DNA of 64,000 nt. It comes from Butyrivibrio sp. INlla21. GTDB taxonomy: Bacteria; Bacillota; Clostridia; Lachnospirales; Lachnospiraceae. The position numbers and the translations under genes were made by a program. The stretch is from positions 18,661 to 82,660 of the forward strand of contig NZ_FPCC01000015.1 of assembly GCF_900116875.1 (NCBI RefSeq). Reading direction: 5' to 3'. Positions 1 through 8,316 of this stretch are shown here, piece by piece; positions within the stretch are counted from its first letter, which is position 1, and each line of letters begins with the position of its first letter. Below the pieces are notes generated by a model that was not told the DNA's origin, made no database searches, and worked only from the letters and a program-made list of their open reading frames with translations.

Positions 1-651
1 TTCGCATGTTCCGTGGAATGTTCCGTAATTATCCGTAGGAAAAAGATAGCAGATAGCCTTGGCAAGTTCTGTTGCGCTTGTAGGTGTTCCAAGCTGATCC
101 TTTACAACGCTTACCTCTTCATACTTTTCTGAAAGATTAAGCATAGTCTTTACAAAATTTTTGCCGTCACCGTATAGCCAAGCAGTTCTGACAATAAAAT
201 AATTCTTCGCAAACTCTTTTACAAATTCTTCTCCGGCAAGCTTGGTCTTTCCGTATACACTTACGGGACCTGTCTTATCAAACTCGATATAAGGCTTGTC
301 ACCGTTTCCCGCAAAAACATAGTCTGTGGAAACATGAACAAGCTTAGCTCCCACTTCTGTAGCCGCTATAGAAAGGTTTCTTGGTCCGATGGCATTGATC
401 TTGTATGAAAGATCCACATCGCTCTCCTGCTTATCAACCGCCGTGTATGCAGCACAGTTAATAATAGCGGCGGGCTTAACCTTTCTTGCAAGTTCAAGAC
501 AAGCATCAACATTTGTGATGTCTAAAGGCGTAATTCCATCACCCTCAAAGACATCGGTATTAACAAGCTCATACTCGTTACTTTTTCCCAATTCAATATT
601 GATTGCTCTTCCGAGCTGTCCGTTACAACCTGTAATAATAATCTTTTTCAT
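1..651 (-). CDS. rfbD: dTDP-4-dehydrorhamnose reductase, partial (3' end outside window)
   Basis: Last enzyme of dTDP-L-rhamnose synthesis, reducing dTDP-4-keto-rhamnose with NAD(P)H for cell-surface polysaccharide. Reading from the ATG at 651 the protein begins MKKIIITGCNGQLG, a Rossmann GxxGQLG nucleotide-binding start, then INCAAYTAVD, VHVSTDYVF and the catalytic YGKTK (Tyr-x-x-x-Lys), all typical of RmlD in the extended SDR family. About 217 codons are present of a usual 280 or so; the C-terminus runs off the left edge. The frame is open throughout. It follows the DUF3048 gene, from which a stem-loop at 671-698 separates it. Other rml genes probably lie to the left, but cannot be seen. 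Confidence 0.93.
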   Translation of the reverse strand, partial: MKKIIITGCNGQLGRAINIELGKSNEYELVNTDVFEGDGITPLDITNVDACLELARKVKPAAIINCAAYTAVDKQESDVDLSYKINAIGPRNLSIAATEVGAKLVHVSTDYVFAGNGDKPYIEFDKTGPVSVYGKTKLAGEEFVKEFAKNYFIVRTAWLYGDGKNFVKTMLNLSEKYEEVSVVKDQLGTPTSATELAKAICYLFPTDNYGTFHGTCE

Positions 652-670
652 TTTTTCACCTTTAAAATTC

Positions 671-698
671 AAAAGTGGACGGCATCACTGCCGTCCGC
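671..698 (-). terminator. stem-loop after DUF3048 gene
   Basis: Arms GGACGGCA and TGCCGTCC (8 bp, 77-84 and 89-96 in the 600s) enclose a 4-base loop. On the minus strand it is followed by ACTTTTGAATTTT, a weak T-tract, so it is a plausible but not strong rho-independent terminator between the lipoprotein gene and rfbD. Confidence 0.55.
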
Positions 699-741
699 TA
701 TTATGTTGCATAACCATGAAAGCGGTCTTACCGGCTTTCGA

Positions 742-1911
742 TCAATCGGCATAAGTTTCGCCGTTAACAGTAAACTTTGAGAATGATCCGCCCTTTTCCT
801 GAACAACAAAGATCATTGTCTTTCCGGTATTGAGTGTGATCTCATCTCCGTTGTCATCATAATATGTTGTAGGGCTGTAATCATCAGTCTTTTTCCAAGT
901 AATATGAATCATCTTGCCCTTGGTAATAAAATAACCGTCCTGAGTGGTATCATGCATCTGATATGCAAGATATCCGTTATCATCACGAACTTCATGATAT
1001 GTTCTCTGGATAATTATATTTGAAAATGCAAGCTGCTCGCCTGTAATAGCGTCCTTCTGTGCAGATCCGTACAAACTCTTGAGATATACTCCCTTATCCT
1101 CATCATACTTAAGAGCAGACTTGGTAACAGGGAAACATCCCTTCATATCTATTTCAGTAGCCTCTACCGCATCGGAATAATCCTCAAGCGTGTTGGGCTT
1201 AACGGCACTCGTAAATTTGAAATGTGATTCGCCTTCAAACTTATCCCTGTGCTCACGAGAAAACTTAGCCTTATCAATAGCCTTCGAAATATGCTCACCG
1301 TCGGTGAAAGCAGTATGCTCGGAAGCACTTCCCTTAGGTATTCTGAAAAATGCACCGTAATCGGGTCCCATCACTCCGCCTACACCGTTAACATTATCAA
1401 CATCATCACGTGTAAGTACGGATTTAACGTAAAGCTCGGGTCCTCCGAAATGAACAATGACAGGATCATACTCAAGCGCCGCATATATAAAGTAATCACG
1501 GATACTACGAATATTACCTATCTGTTCAAGGTCTTCCCAGTCTTCCAATATTCCCATCTGACGGCTCATGCTGCCTTCTTCCATGATCTCATAAAATACA
1601 GCAACATTGCTGAGTCCGTACTGAGGCTGAGCCTCTTTGTTGATAGGATACATAACTGCCAAAGGTCTATTCTCGTTTATCGCTTCATCAACCCATTCGT
1701 TGGTAAAATAACTTCTTACCATTCCTTCCTTGGGTGGAGCATCCTCGTCTGTCTCTTCCTCTGTCTCTTCTACAGATGCAGCCTCAACCGGCTGAACATC
1801 TTCCAATTTCTCAACACTGATACCTATAACAGCATCGTCATTTTTCGCACCACAACCAATAAGCATAGATGCTATAAGTCCCACAAGCAAAAATGCCTCA
1901 ACTTTTTTCAT
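742..1911 (-). CDS. DUF3048 (YerB-type) lipoprotein
   Basis: Predicted lipoprotein of unknown biochemical role. The N-terminus has a short basic start, a hydrophobic stretch and a lipobox LIGC near residue 20, so it should be lipidated and anchored outside the membrane. An acidic linker (about residues 30-60, rich in Glu) follows. The rest matches the YerB/DUF3048 pattern: RPLAVMYPIN, GLSNVAVFYEIMEEG and IGNIRSIRDY, then a C-terminal domain with KMIHITWKK and NTGKTMIFV, probably the separate C-terminal YerB domain. Length (389 aa) fits the family. It follows the HPr gene by about 55 bases. The family assignment is confident; no function is claimed. Confidence 0.88.
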   Translation of the reverse strand: MKKVEAFLLVGLIASMLIGCGAKNDDAVIGISVEKLEDVQPVEAASVEETEEETDEDAPPKEGMVRSYFTNEWVDEAINENRPLAVMYPINKEAQPQYGLSNVAVFYEIMEEGSMSRQMGILEDWEDLEQIGNIRSIRDYFIYAALEYDPVIVHFGGPELYVKSVLTRDDVDNVNGVGGVMGPDYGAFFRIPKGSASEHTAFTDGEHISKAIDKAKFSREHRDKFEGESHFKFTSAVKPNTLEDYSDAVEATEIDMKGCFPVTKSALKYDEDKGVYLKSLYGSAQKDAITGEQLAFSNIIIQRTYHEVRDDNGYLAYQMHDTTQDGYFITKGKMIHITWKKTDDYSPTTYYDDNGDEITLNTGKTMIFVVQEKGGSFSKFTVNGETYAD

Positions 1912-1965
1912 ACTAAAATCCTCTCCCGGTAAAAATTATCTGCCTAAGTTTATCACATAATACGA

Positions 1966-2229
1966 TTATTCGCCAAGGCCGGTCTCGATTGCCTGAATCA
2001 TAGCATTCATAGCTTCTTCTTCATCCGGTCCCTCGCATTTAAACTCAAGTTCATCCCCACACTTGATACATGCGCCGAGCACACTTAACACGCTCTTTGC
2101 ATTAGCAGTATTTTCCCCGTAGCTGAAAGTAATATGAGATTTAAAATTCATAGCCACCTTGCATAAATTACCGGCCGGACGCAAATGTAATCCGGTAGGA
2201 TTTGTAATGACTACCTTTTGACTAACCAT
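1966..2229 (-). CDS. ptsH: HPr family phosphocarrier protein
   Basis: Small phosphocarrier of the PTS or a carbon-regulation homologue, 87 aa. The active-site His is present in TGLHLRPAG (His15 position), and the regulatory Ser is in NAKSVLSVLG (Ser46 position, target of HPr kinase). Start chosen at the ATG at 2229 (MVSQKVVITNPTG), one base after the glmM stop codon at 2231-2233, which implies translational coupling; the longer open frame upstream lies inside glmM. Unusual features are Cys residues around the Ser46 helix (ACIKCGDELEFKC). Placement at the end of the cdaA-cdaR-glmM operon suggests constitutive expression with wall synthesis. It could be a regulatory HPr rather than a transport one, since no PTS enzyme is in the window. 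Confidence 0.87.
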   Translation of the reverse strand: MVSQKVVITNPTGLHLRPAGNLCKVAMNFKSHITFSYGENTANAKSVLSVLGACIKCGDELEFKCEGPDEEEAMNAMIQAIETGLGE

Positions 2230-2230
2230 A

Positions 2231-3580
2231 TTACAGCATAACCTCCTCGATAAGCTTAGCAAGCTTATTAGCCTCTTTGTCGATCTCTGCCTGGTCTTTA
2301 CCCTCGATCATTACTCTTACGAGAGGTTCTGTTCCGGAAGGTCTGATAAGTACTCTTCCGTCTCCGGCAAAATGTTTCTCCAATTCTTCGATAGCACCGG
2401 CAATTTCAGGATACTCCATGTATGCTTCCTTCTTGTGATTGGGAACATGAGCATTAACCAGCGCCTGAGGCATAACTTCCATAACTTTGGCAAGTTCTGA
2501 AAGAGGCTTCTTTGTGGCAACCATAACCTCCAAAAGATGAAGCGCAGATAACAAACCGTCTCCGGTAGTATTGTCATCCAAGAAGATAATGTGTCCGGAC
2601 TGTTCGCCTCCAAGGTTGGCACCGATTTCTTCCATGTGCTCGAGAACGTATCTGTCTCCTACCTTGGTCTTATCGACACGAATTCCTTCTCTTTCCGCCA
2701 TCTTAAAGAATCCCAGGTTACTCATTATTGTTGCTACTATAGTATCTCCGGAAAGTTTGCCCTTCTCCTTCATAAACTTTCCGATAATAGCCATGATCTC
2801 ATCGCCGTCTACAAGCTTACCGTTCTCATCTACGGCAAGGAATCTGTCGGCATCTCCGTCAAAAGCAAGTCCTATATCTGCTTTCTCGGTAACAACCCTT
2901 CCCATCAACTCTTCCATATGTGTTGAACCGCAATTTGCATTGATATTGGTTCCGTCAGGATTGTTGTGTATTACAATAACCTCAGCACCAAGCTGTTTGA
3001 TCGCTTCAACAGAAGTGTAATATGATGCACCCTCAGCGCAGTCCATTACGACCTTCATTCCTTCAAGATTGATATCTACAGCTCTTAAGTTGTGGTTGAT
3101 ATATTCTTCTTTTGCATCACTTCTGTTCTTGATCTTACCGATTCCGGCACCGGTAGGCATCTTTACGCCTTCCATATTGTTCTTGATAAGTGCCTCGATC
3201 TCATCCTCAAGCTCATCGGGAAGCTTATATCCGTTTCCGTCAAAGAACTTGATACCGTTAAACTCCATAGGATTATGGGATGCTGAAATAACTACTCCCG
3301 CATCAACTCTGTATTTTCTGGTAAGATATGCAACTGCAGGAGTGGGAATAATACCCACATTGACTACATCCGCACCTACCGAACATGCTCCTGCCATAAG
3401 TGCGCTGGCGAGCATATCGCCCGAAAGTCTTGTATCACATCCGACCATAATTGTTGGTCTGTGATTAACCTCTTTAGATAAAACATATGCGCCGGCCTGT
3501 CCAAGCTGCATAGCAAGAAGCGGTGTAAGCTCATCATTGGCTACTCCTCTTACACCATCTGTTCCAAATAATCTACCCAT
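2231..3580 (-). CDS. glmM: Phosphoglucosamine mutase
   Basis: Converts glucosamine-6-phosphate to glucosamine-1-phosphate for UDP-GlcNAc and peptidoglycan. 449 aa, the normal length. Visible motifs: N-terminal [12 protein letters not shown], the phosphoserine loop [18 protein letters not shown] near residue 100, the metal-binding DGDADR loop near residue 240, the sugar-specificity GGEQSGH loop near 325 and the phosphate-binding [15 protein letters not shown] near 410. Genes order cdaA-cdaR-glmM is the conserved Bacillota arrangement, in which c-di-AMP synthesis is physically and functionally linked to GlmM. 13 bases separate it from cdaR. Confidence 0.97.
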   Translation of the reverse strand: MGRLFGTDGVRGVANDELTPLLAMQLGQAGAYVLSKEVNHRPTIMVGCDTRLSGDMLASALMAGACSVGADVVNVGIIPTPAVAYLTRKYRVDAGVVISASHNPMEFNGIKFFDGNGYKLPDELEDEIEALIKNNMEGVKMPTGAGIGKIKNRSDAKEEYINHNLRAVDINLEGMKVVMDCAEGASYYTSVEAIKQLGAEVIVIHNNPDGTNINANCGSTHMEELMGRVVTEKADIGLAFDGDADRFLAVDENGKLVDGDEIMAIIGKFMKEKGKLSGDTIVATIMSNLGFFKMAEREGIRVDKTKVGDRYVLEHMEEIGANLGGEQSGHIIFLDDNTTGDGLLSALHLLEVMVATKKPLSELAKVMEVMPQALVNAHVPNHKKEAYMEYPEIAGAIEELEKHFAGDGRVLIRPSGTEPLVRVMIEGKDQAEIDKEANKLAKLIEEVML

Positions 3581-3593
3581 GATAAAAACCTCT

Positions 3594-4880
3594 TTAATCT
3601 TCTTTTTTAACTGTTATATATACACTGACGGGAGTCTTCTCTTTAATTCCGTTCGGAAGAACCCACTCTACCTCGGCACTGTATGTACCCTCGGCAAGTT
3701 CAGTAAGGTTGTTATTCTTCATGACCTTGTTAATATCCACTGTACCCCTGAGCGCATCGGTATTCAGAACGTTAAGCTTGCTCTCAAGTCCCTCAAGAGT
3801 AAGCGAAACCGTATCATATTCATTGTCATCGACCTTCACCTCAAAGCCTTCAGGTGCTTCGCCAACCGTAATATTCTTAATGCTGACGTCAACAGTCGAT
3901 TCTGTGATGGCTCCTATATTTACTGCTATCATAGCCTTGCCATTGAATTTCGGATCTCCGAACGAGATGCCCGACGGAATATACTTAGTCAGGTCAACGC
4001 TATATAGCAGGTTATCTTTCAGTCCCGTTACATCAAGATCATCTGATTCAACCACGATCGAATCTACCTTTTTAAGGACATTGCTCTTACCGGCAATAAG
4101 TATTTCTCCCGGATCGGCCGCAACGTCACTGACTGCATATCCGTTTGCGGGTTGTCCCGAATATTTAACCTTAAGCGGCACTTTCTTGGTTTCCAAAATC
4201 GGAACCTTAAATCCGACTTTTCTGATATTCATTTCCAGATTGGATTCATCCGGGTCTATGACTTCGTTGTCATTGTCGTACAACACTATATCGCTTTCCG
4301 CGCTTACATCGTCCGCGTGTGCAAATCCGGTCACGTCAATATCTACCGCAGCCTTGGCAACGTTGTTCACAACCGATGCCGGACCGCTTATCTTGATCAT
4401 ATTCTGATTAAGCGCAACATCGCCCGTTATATAGCCGTCCTCAAGCTCTCCTGATGTTGTCGCCACCAATCTGAATGTTCTGGTTGCCTTTTTCTCAACA
4501 TTAAGTTTAACAACATCAGAACTAAGCACTATGTTGTCTATCTTTTCACTGTACTTATTGGTAGTAACATTGATGCTTACTGTATTTGAAGGCGAAAGCT
4601 GCTGCATATCCGCAGTAGCAACTATATTATTTTTCTCAAGCTGCTCAACGATCGAACGCGCCGCATAAACAGTAACGGAACTAATGGTATTTGAACCGTC
4701 AAGAATAATTCCGACCTGTCCTCTTTCTTCAAGATAGTCGGGATTCTCTAATGTGACCGTTACATTACGAAAAGTCTTTGATTGCAGGGGATCGTTTATG
4801 TTGGTTACCAAAAACCACACAATAAATGCGAACAAAAGCGATACCAATTTAAGTACCCAGTTAGCCGTTAATTTCTTCAT
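3594..4880 (-). CDS. cdaR: YbbR-domain protein, CdaA regulator
   Basis: Membrane-anchored extracytoplasmic partner of the diadenylate cyclase CdaA. One N-terminal membrane helix (about residues 8-27, [17 protein letters not shown]) is followed by an outside region of tandem YbbR-type beta domains, recognisable by recurrent segments such as [16 protein letters not shown] and [15 protein letters not shown]. 428 aa is in the usual range. Its ATG overlaps the cdaA stop (4-base ATGA overlap at 4877-4880), so the two are translationally coupled. The family sequence is weakly conserved; the identification rests on the YbbR-like repeats plus the cdaA/glmM neighbours. Not to be confused with the unrelated sugar-diacid regulator also called CdaR. 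Confidence 0.92.
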   Translation of the reverse strand: MKKLTANWVLKLVSLLFAFIVWFLVTNINDPLQSKTFRNVTVTLENPDYLEERGQVGIILDGSNTISSVTVYAARSIVEQLEKNNIVATADMQQLSPSNTVSINVTTNKYSEKIDNIVLSSDVVKLNVEKKATRTFRLVATTSGELEDGYITGDVALNQNMIKISGPASVVNNVAKAAVDIDVTGFAHADDVSAESDIVLYDNDNEVIDPDESNLEMNIRKVGFKVPILETKKVPLKVKYSGQPANGYAVSDVAADPGEILIAGKSNVLKKVDSIVVESDDLDVTGLKDNLLYSVDLTKYIPSGISFGDPKFNGKAMIAVNIGAITESTVDVSIKNITVGEAPEGFEVKVDDNEYDTVSLTLEGLESKLNVLNTDALRGTVDINKVMKNNNLTELAEGTYSAEVEWVLPNGIKEKTPVSVYITVKKED

Positions 4881-5749
4881 TTTTTCACCTTGGCCTTTCT
4901 GGCGAAGTACTTAATCGGTGCTTCCTCCTCATGTTTGTCCTGCAAGATACGAAGTCTCTCACGAAGTCTGTCACTGTCAAGAGCTCTTTCAAGCTCTCCT
5001 CCGTATGCCACACTTATCTTACCTGTTTCCTCGGATACAATGATCGTAAGAGAATCGGTAACTTCCGAAACACCTACACCTGCACGATGTCTTGTTCCCA
5101 GTTCTTTTCCGATTCCCATATTATCAGAAAGCGGAAGATAGCATGTTGCAGATGTGATCCTGTCTCCTCTGATAAGAACCGCTCCGTCATGAAGCGGAGT
5201 ATTATGCTCAAAGATATTGATGAGAAGCTGGCTTGAAACCAAAGCATCAACATCAATTCCTGTCCTCTCAAACTCTGTAAGCGGGTGATTCTGCTCTATA
5301 ACTATAAGTGCACCCGTTCTGACTTTGGCCATCTCCACACTTGCTTTAACAATCTCATTTAAAGTATTGTCAGAAAACCTTCCCGACATTCTTGAATTAC
5401 CGAGCGACAAAAAATTCGAGAAGAAATTCTTTCGTCCAAGCTCTTCAAGTGCCTTTCGAAGTTCCGGCTGCAATATAACAACCATCGCAATGATCGCAAT
5501 ACTGAACACTCTCTCAACTATCCACAAGATAGTCGACATTTCCATAAGTGTTGCAATAAGAATAAAAACAACGATGACAACTATTCCCTTAAGAAGCGAC
5601 CATAATCTGGTGTTTTTTGCCCACACCAAAATATGATATACCAGAAATGCAATAATAATTATTTCCAGAATATCAGGGATTCTTATCATGGGCATATGAA
5701 GATTTGTTCTGTTTAGATCAAAAAGAGAACCCAAATCCAACTGTTTCAT
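4877..5749 (-). CDS. cdaA: Diadenylate cyclase CdaA
   Basis: Makes cyclic di-AMP from two ATP at the inner face of the membrane. Three membrane segments lie in the first 95 residues (EIIIIAFLVYHIL, IVVIVVFILIATL, IAIIAMVVIL), then the DAC domain: DGAVLIRGD near residue 190 and GTRHRAGVGVSEVTD near 220 carry the DGA and RHR catalytic motifs. 290 aa is typical. A good ribosome site (AAGGAAG) precedes the ATG. First gene of the conserved cdaA-cdaR-glmM block; c-di-AMP governs potassium and turgor control in related bacteria (known from the family, not shown here). Confidence 0.97.
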   Translation of the reverse strand: MKQLDLGSLFDLNRTNLHMPMIRIPDILEIIIIAFLVYHILVWAKNTRLWSLLKGIVVIVVFILIATLMEMSTILWIVERVFSIAIIAMVVILQPELRKALEELGRKNFFSNFLSLGNSRMSGRFSDNTLNEIVKASVEMAKVRTGALIVIEQNHPLTEFERTGIDVDALVSSQLLINIFEHNTPLHDGAVLIRGDRITSATCYLPLSDNMGIGKELGTRHRAGVGVSEVTDSLTIIVSEETGKISVAYGGELERALDSDRLRERLRILQDKHEEEAPIKYFARKAKVKK

Positions 5750-5776
5750 AGTGCTTCCTTAGAACATAGAATAATA

Positions 5777-6715
5777 TCAGCGCTGTCCTGTGGCGCGATT
5801 TATCTTTTTAACCCTTCTGTTGGGTGCTGTAAGCGTTACCTTGGGTACCGCTTTTACATAGTAATAATAGTCGTCATCTTCAAACTGAACCTTCTCGGTT
5901 CTCGAATAATCAAGATTGAAGGAAAAGAACTCTATCACCAGCGTAAGAACTGCAGAAATGATGGTTCCGATTATAACTCCGGCGATGGAGATGTCTGCTT
6001 TGGTCGCAACCGCTCCGATTATCGCAACGATAACAAGAGCAATCGCACCGGATGCAATTGCGATTTTCCAACAATTATCAACCGAAGATCTGCGAATGAT
6101 ATATACAACCGCGATAGTAATTGCAAACGCAGCAATCATTACGATCATAGCCTTGTTTCCAAGCATTCCCGTGATCATTGATTTAAACTCAAGCGCTGCA
6201 GCTTCTACGTTTTCACTTCCCGCTCCGGTTGTCTTGGCCGAGAAGTACGATATCATGTACGAGATCACAAGTCCGAATGATACCGAAATTATAGATGCCG
6301 GTGTTCCGAGAAGTCCTGCTGCGATAGGTACCACATATGGAATATGCAGGAAGAAAAGCAGCGGAGTAAGAAGCACTGCCAAAGTATCTTTCGGTGAAAA
6401 TCTAAAATACAAAAGAAACATAAGTGCAAACACTATAAGTGCAATAACTGCACACTCCGGTGCCAACGCAAACAGGTGTCCGATTATGAACACTGCCGCT
6501 ATAAACACTATGAAATTGGCGGGAAGAATAGCACATAGCAATGATGCCATGAGAACAATAGCGATATTGTTGAGGCTACTCATATAGCCAAGCTTATTGT
6601 TGATAACCGCTATTGAGATAAGTGCCAAAAGGAACTTCCACAAATAAGTGATATAAACTTCGTTTTTGATATAAAATTTTCTAATAGCTTGTTTGATTTC
6701 TAGTAATGCTGTCAT
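5777..6715 (-). CDS. Conserved multispanning membrane protein, function unknown
   Basis: I do not recognise a named family. The 312 aa protein has a basic amphipathic start, then about eight to ten hydrophobic helices (for example LWKFLLALISIAVI, IVLMASLLCAILP, FIVFIAAVFIIGHLF, IGTIISAVLTLVI), and ends in a cytoplasmic tail of about 55 residues with an acidic, Tyr-rich patch (EDDDYYYYVK) and a basic end. It contains no obvious transporter signature. Its ATG has AAAGG just upstream; it lies one base after the 131-aa gene and 27 bases before cdaA, so it is almost certainly co-transcribed with the c-di-AMP genes. A role near cdaA is only an inference from position. Confidence 0.85.
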   Translation of the reverse strand: MTALLEIKQAIRKFYIKNEVYITYLWKFLLALISIAVINNKLGYMSSLNNIAIVLMASLLCAILPANFIVFIAAVFIIGHLFALAPECAVIALIVFALMFLLYFRFSPKDTLAVLLTPLLFFLHIPYVVPIAAGLLGTPASIISVSFGLVISYMISYFSAKTTGAGSENVEAAALEFKSMITGMLGNKAMIVMIAAFAITIAVVYIIRRSSVDNCWKIAIASGAIALVIVAIIGAVATKADISIAGVIIGTIISAVLTLVIEFFSFNLDYSRTEKVQFEDDDYYYYVKAVPKVTLTAPNRRVKKINRATGQR

Positions 6716-6716
6716 G

Positions 6717-7112
6717 TTACCTTTCCTTTTCGTACATTCTGGCGAGCCTCTTTAAGTCACCGTAATACCCCTTCATACTCTTACGCATCTTGGAATAGCG
6801 ATAAGAATAAATAACGTATGATATAAGAGAATACACGCCAACAAGCAGGAGGTAGTAAATTAACAGCCTCCTGCCGGTATTTAATAAATTATTGGTATTG
6901 TAAACATCTGCCAAGACTTTCTCAAAGTCATACAAAACATAGGCCCCGACGATAATAACAAAGACGATGGTCGCGCTTATAACAGATTTGATCACATTCA
7001 ATCCGATATAATCGCTCTTAAAATATGAATTTATCGCATCGTTCTTTTTACCCTCTCGGTCTATGAACGCAGCCATCCTAGTCATCAAGATGACTTTTTC
7101 TTCATTTAACAT
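6717..7112 (-). CDS. Small two-helix membrane protein, function unknown
   Basis: 131 aa. Two hydrophobic segments (about residues 42-63, VISATIVFVIIVGAYVLYDF, and 84-106, LIYYLLLVGVYSLISYVIY) are flanked by charged ends: a mixed N-terminus (RMAAFIDREGKKNDAINSYF) and a strongly basic C-terminal tail (YRYSKMRKSMKGYYGDLKRLARMYEKER) that looks like a coiled or amphipathic cytoplasmic helix. SD AAGGAG precedes the ATG. Tight spacing to both neighbours (9 bases and 1 base) puts it in the operon from recD2/comFC to glmM. Family not recognised. Confidence 0.85.
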   Translation of the reverse strand: MLNEEKVILMTRMAAFIDREGKKNDAINSYFKSDYIGLNVIKSVISATIVFVIIVGAYVLYDFEKVLADVYNTNNLLNTGRRLLIYYLLLVGVYSLISYVIYSYRYSKMRKSMKGYYGDLKRLARMYEKER

Positions 7113-7121
7113 TCTTGCTCC

Positions 7122-7529
7122 TTAAGTATCCAGGAAGCGCATTCCGGCCTTGTTATCCTTTTTGACGGGCTGTTCAAGTGTAGGCTTGGGTCTGGCAAAG
7201 GTATTGTTGAGATTATTTGCCATTGTTGCCTTACATTTGGCACAAAATCTTCCTGTTAATATTGACGCGCCGCAGCTCTCGCACTGGAGCTGAATCGGTG
7301 AGCCTTCAGCAAACATCAGTCTCTCCTCACGGATCCACTGCTGGATTTGCTTAGATGATACCTCATTATCTTCTGCGATCTGTTTGAGACTTGCATGCGG
7401 ATTATCCGCAATGTACTGCTTAATCTTCTGGAAATCCTCTTCGATAGCCTTCTTACAAGGTTCGCAGATTGGCTGACCTCCAATGTAATTAAACATCTTA
7501 CCGCATCTTGAACAATTCCGTAAGTTCAT
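7122..7529 (-). CDS. YvyF-like flagellar operon protein (TIGR03826 type)
   Basis: 135 aa. Two zinc-ribbon pairs can be seen: CSRCGK plus CEPCKK at the N-terminus and CESCG plus CAKC near residues 90-105, with a helix-turn-helix-like middle (HASLKQIAEDNEVSSKQIQQWIREERL). This matches the YvyF protein that lies between comFC and flgM in Bacillus; here too comFC is the adjacent upstream gene. A clear SD (GGAGGT) precedes the ATG. Known relatives influence motility gene expression; the exact role is not established. No flgM follows here; instead the membrane proteins and cdaA do. Confidence 0.85.
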   Translation of the reverse strand: MNLRNCSRCGKMFNYIGGQPICEPCKKAIEEDFQKIKQYIADNPHASLKQIAEDNEVSSKQIQQWIREERLMFAEGSPIQLQCESCGASILTGRFCAKCKATMANNLNNTFARPKPTLEQPVKKDNKAGMRFLDT

Positions 7530-7548
7530 AAAATGACCTCCATATATG

Positions 7549-8316
7549 TTAAGTAGTTTGCCCTATGGCAAGCGTAAGGACATAGATTCTGTCCACACCC
7601 GTCATACGAAACTCATGGGCGATCTCATCAACGGTACTTCCTGTTGTGTAGATGTCATCGATAATAAGTATACACCTAAATTTTACATCATTTCGCACTA
7701 TATTAAAAGCTTTTTTCAAATTATTGCGCCTTGTTCGGGCGTCCAAACCCTTCATCGGTACTGTGCTTTTGACCCTTTTTATCACATCCGTGTAAGTGGG
7801 GATTCCGATTATCTCGGAAAGCTTCCTCGCATATATCTCCGCCTGGTTATATCCCCTCTCATTTCGCTTTTGTTCATACATCGGAACAGGTATAAGAGCT
7901 TGTATTCCCAGGTTATTCAACCTTTTCCCAAGTCTTCTTACCGTTTCGGCCGCATAATAATCCGCATATTCGGCTCTTCCCGCATATTTAAACCTATAGA
8001 TTGATCCTGATATGCTTCTGTACTTAAAAAGCGAGAAGCCTCGATCAAAATAATGCACATGTTTCCTGCAATCCAAGCAATATTCTTCATCCTCTTCAGT
8101 TTTCATCAGAGGTTTACCGCATTTCATGCATGTAACTCCCTTTACGGGCTTTGGTTTTTTCCTGCATCCATCGTGAATCAAGCCTCCACGCAATATTTTG
8201 CCATCCGAATATACAAAAGGTGGCACTATCTCGTCACATACAGGGCATCTTCTCGGAAAAAGAAGGTCAAACACGATACTCTGCGTTTCTTTTAACTCTT
8301 TATTCTCTATCAACAT
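7549..8316 (-). CDS. comFC: ComFC-family phosphoribosyltransferase-like protein
   Basis: Homologue of ComFC/GntX, needed for DNA transformation in competent relatives and otherwise of unclear role. N-terminal four-Cys zinc fingers (CPVCDEIVPPF and later CMKCGKPL...CLDC near residues 60-80), then an amidophosphoribosyltransferase fold with LIPVPMYEQKRNERGYNQA and the PRPP loop ILIIDDIYTTGSTVDE near residue 225. Start taken at the ATG at 8316, which overlaps the last codons of recD2 (stop at 8300) by 17 bases, so translation is coupled. 255 aa fits the family. No comFA is next to it. Confidence 0.92.
   Translation of the reverse strand: MLIENKELKETQSIVFDLLFPRRCPVCDEIVPPFVYSDGKILRGGLIHDGCRKKPKPVKGVTCMKCGKPLMKTEEDEEYCLDCRKHVHYFDRGFSLFKYRSISGSIYRFKYAGRAEYADYYAAETVRRLGKRLNNLGIQALIPVPMYEQKRNERGYNQAEIYARKLSEIIGIPTYTDVIKRVKSTVPMKGLDARTRRNNLKKAFNIVRNDVKFRCILIIDDIYTTGSTVDEIAHEFRMTGVDRIYVLTLAIGQTT

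Noticed and set aside
1249..1932. 227-codon plus-strand open frame opposite the DUF3048 gene
   Set aside because: Antisense shadow with no recognisable motif, low-complexity composition and no SD.
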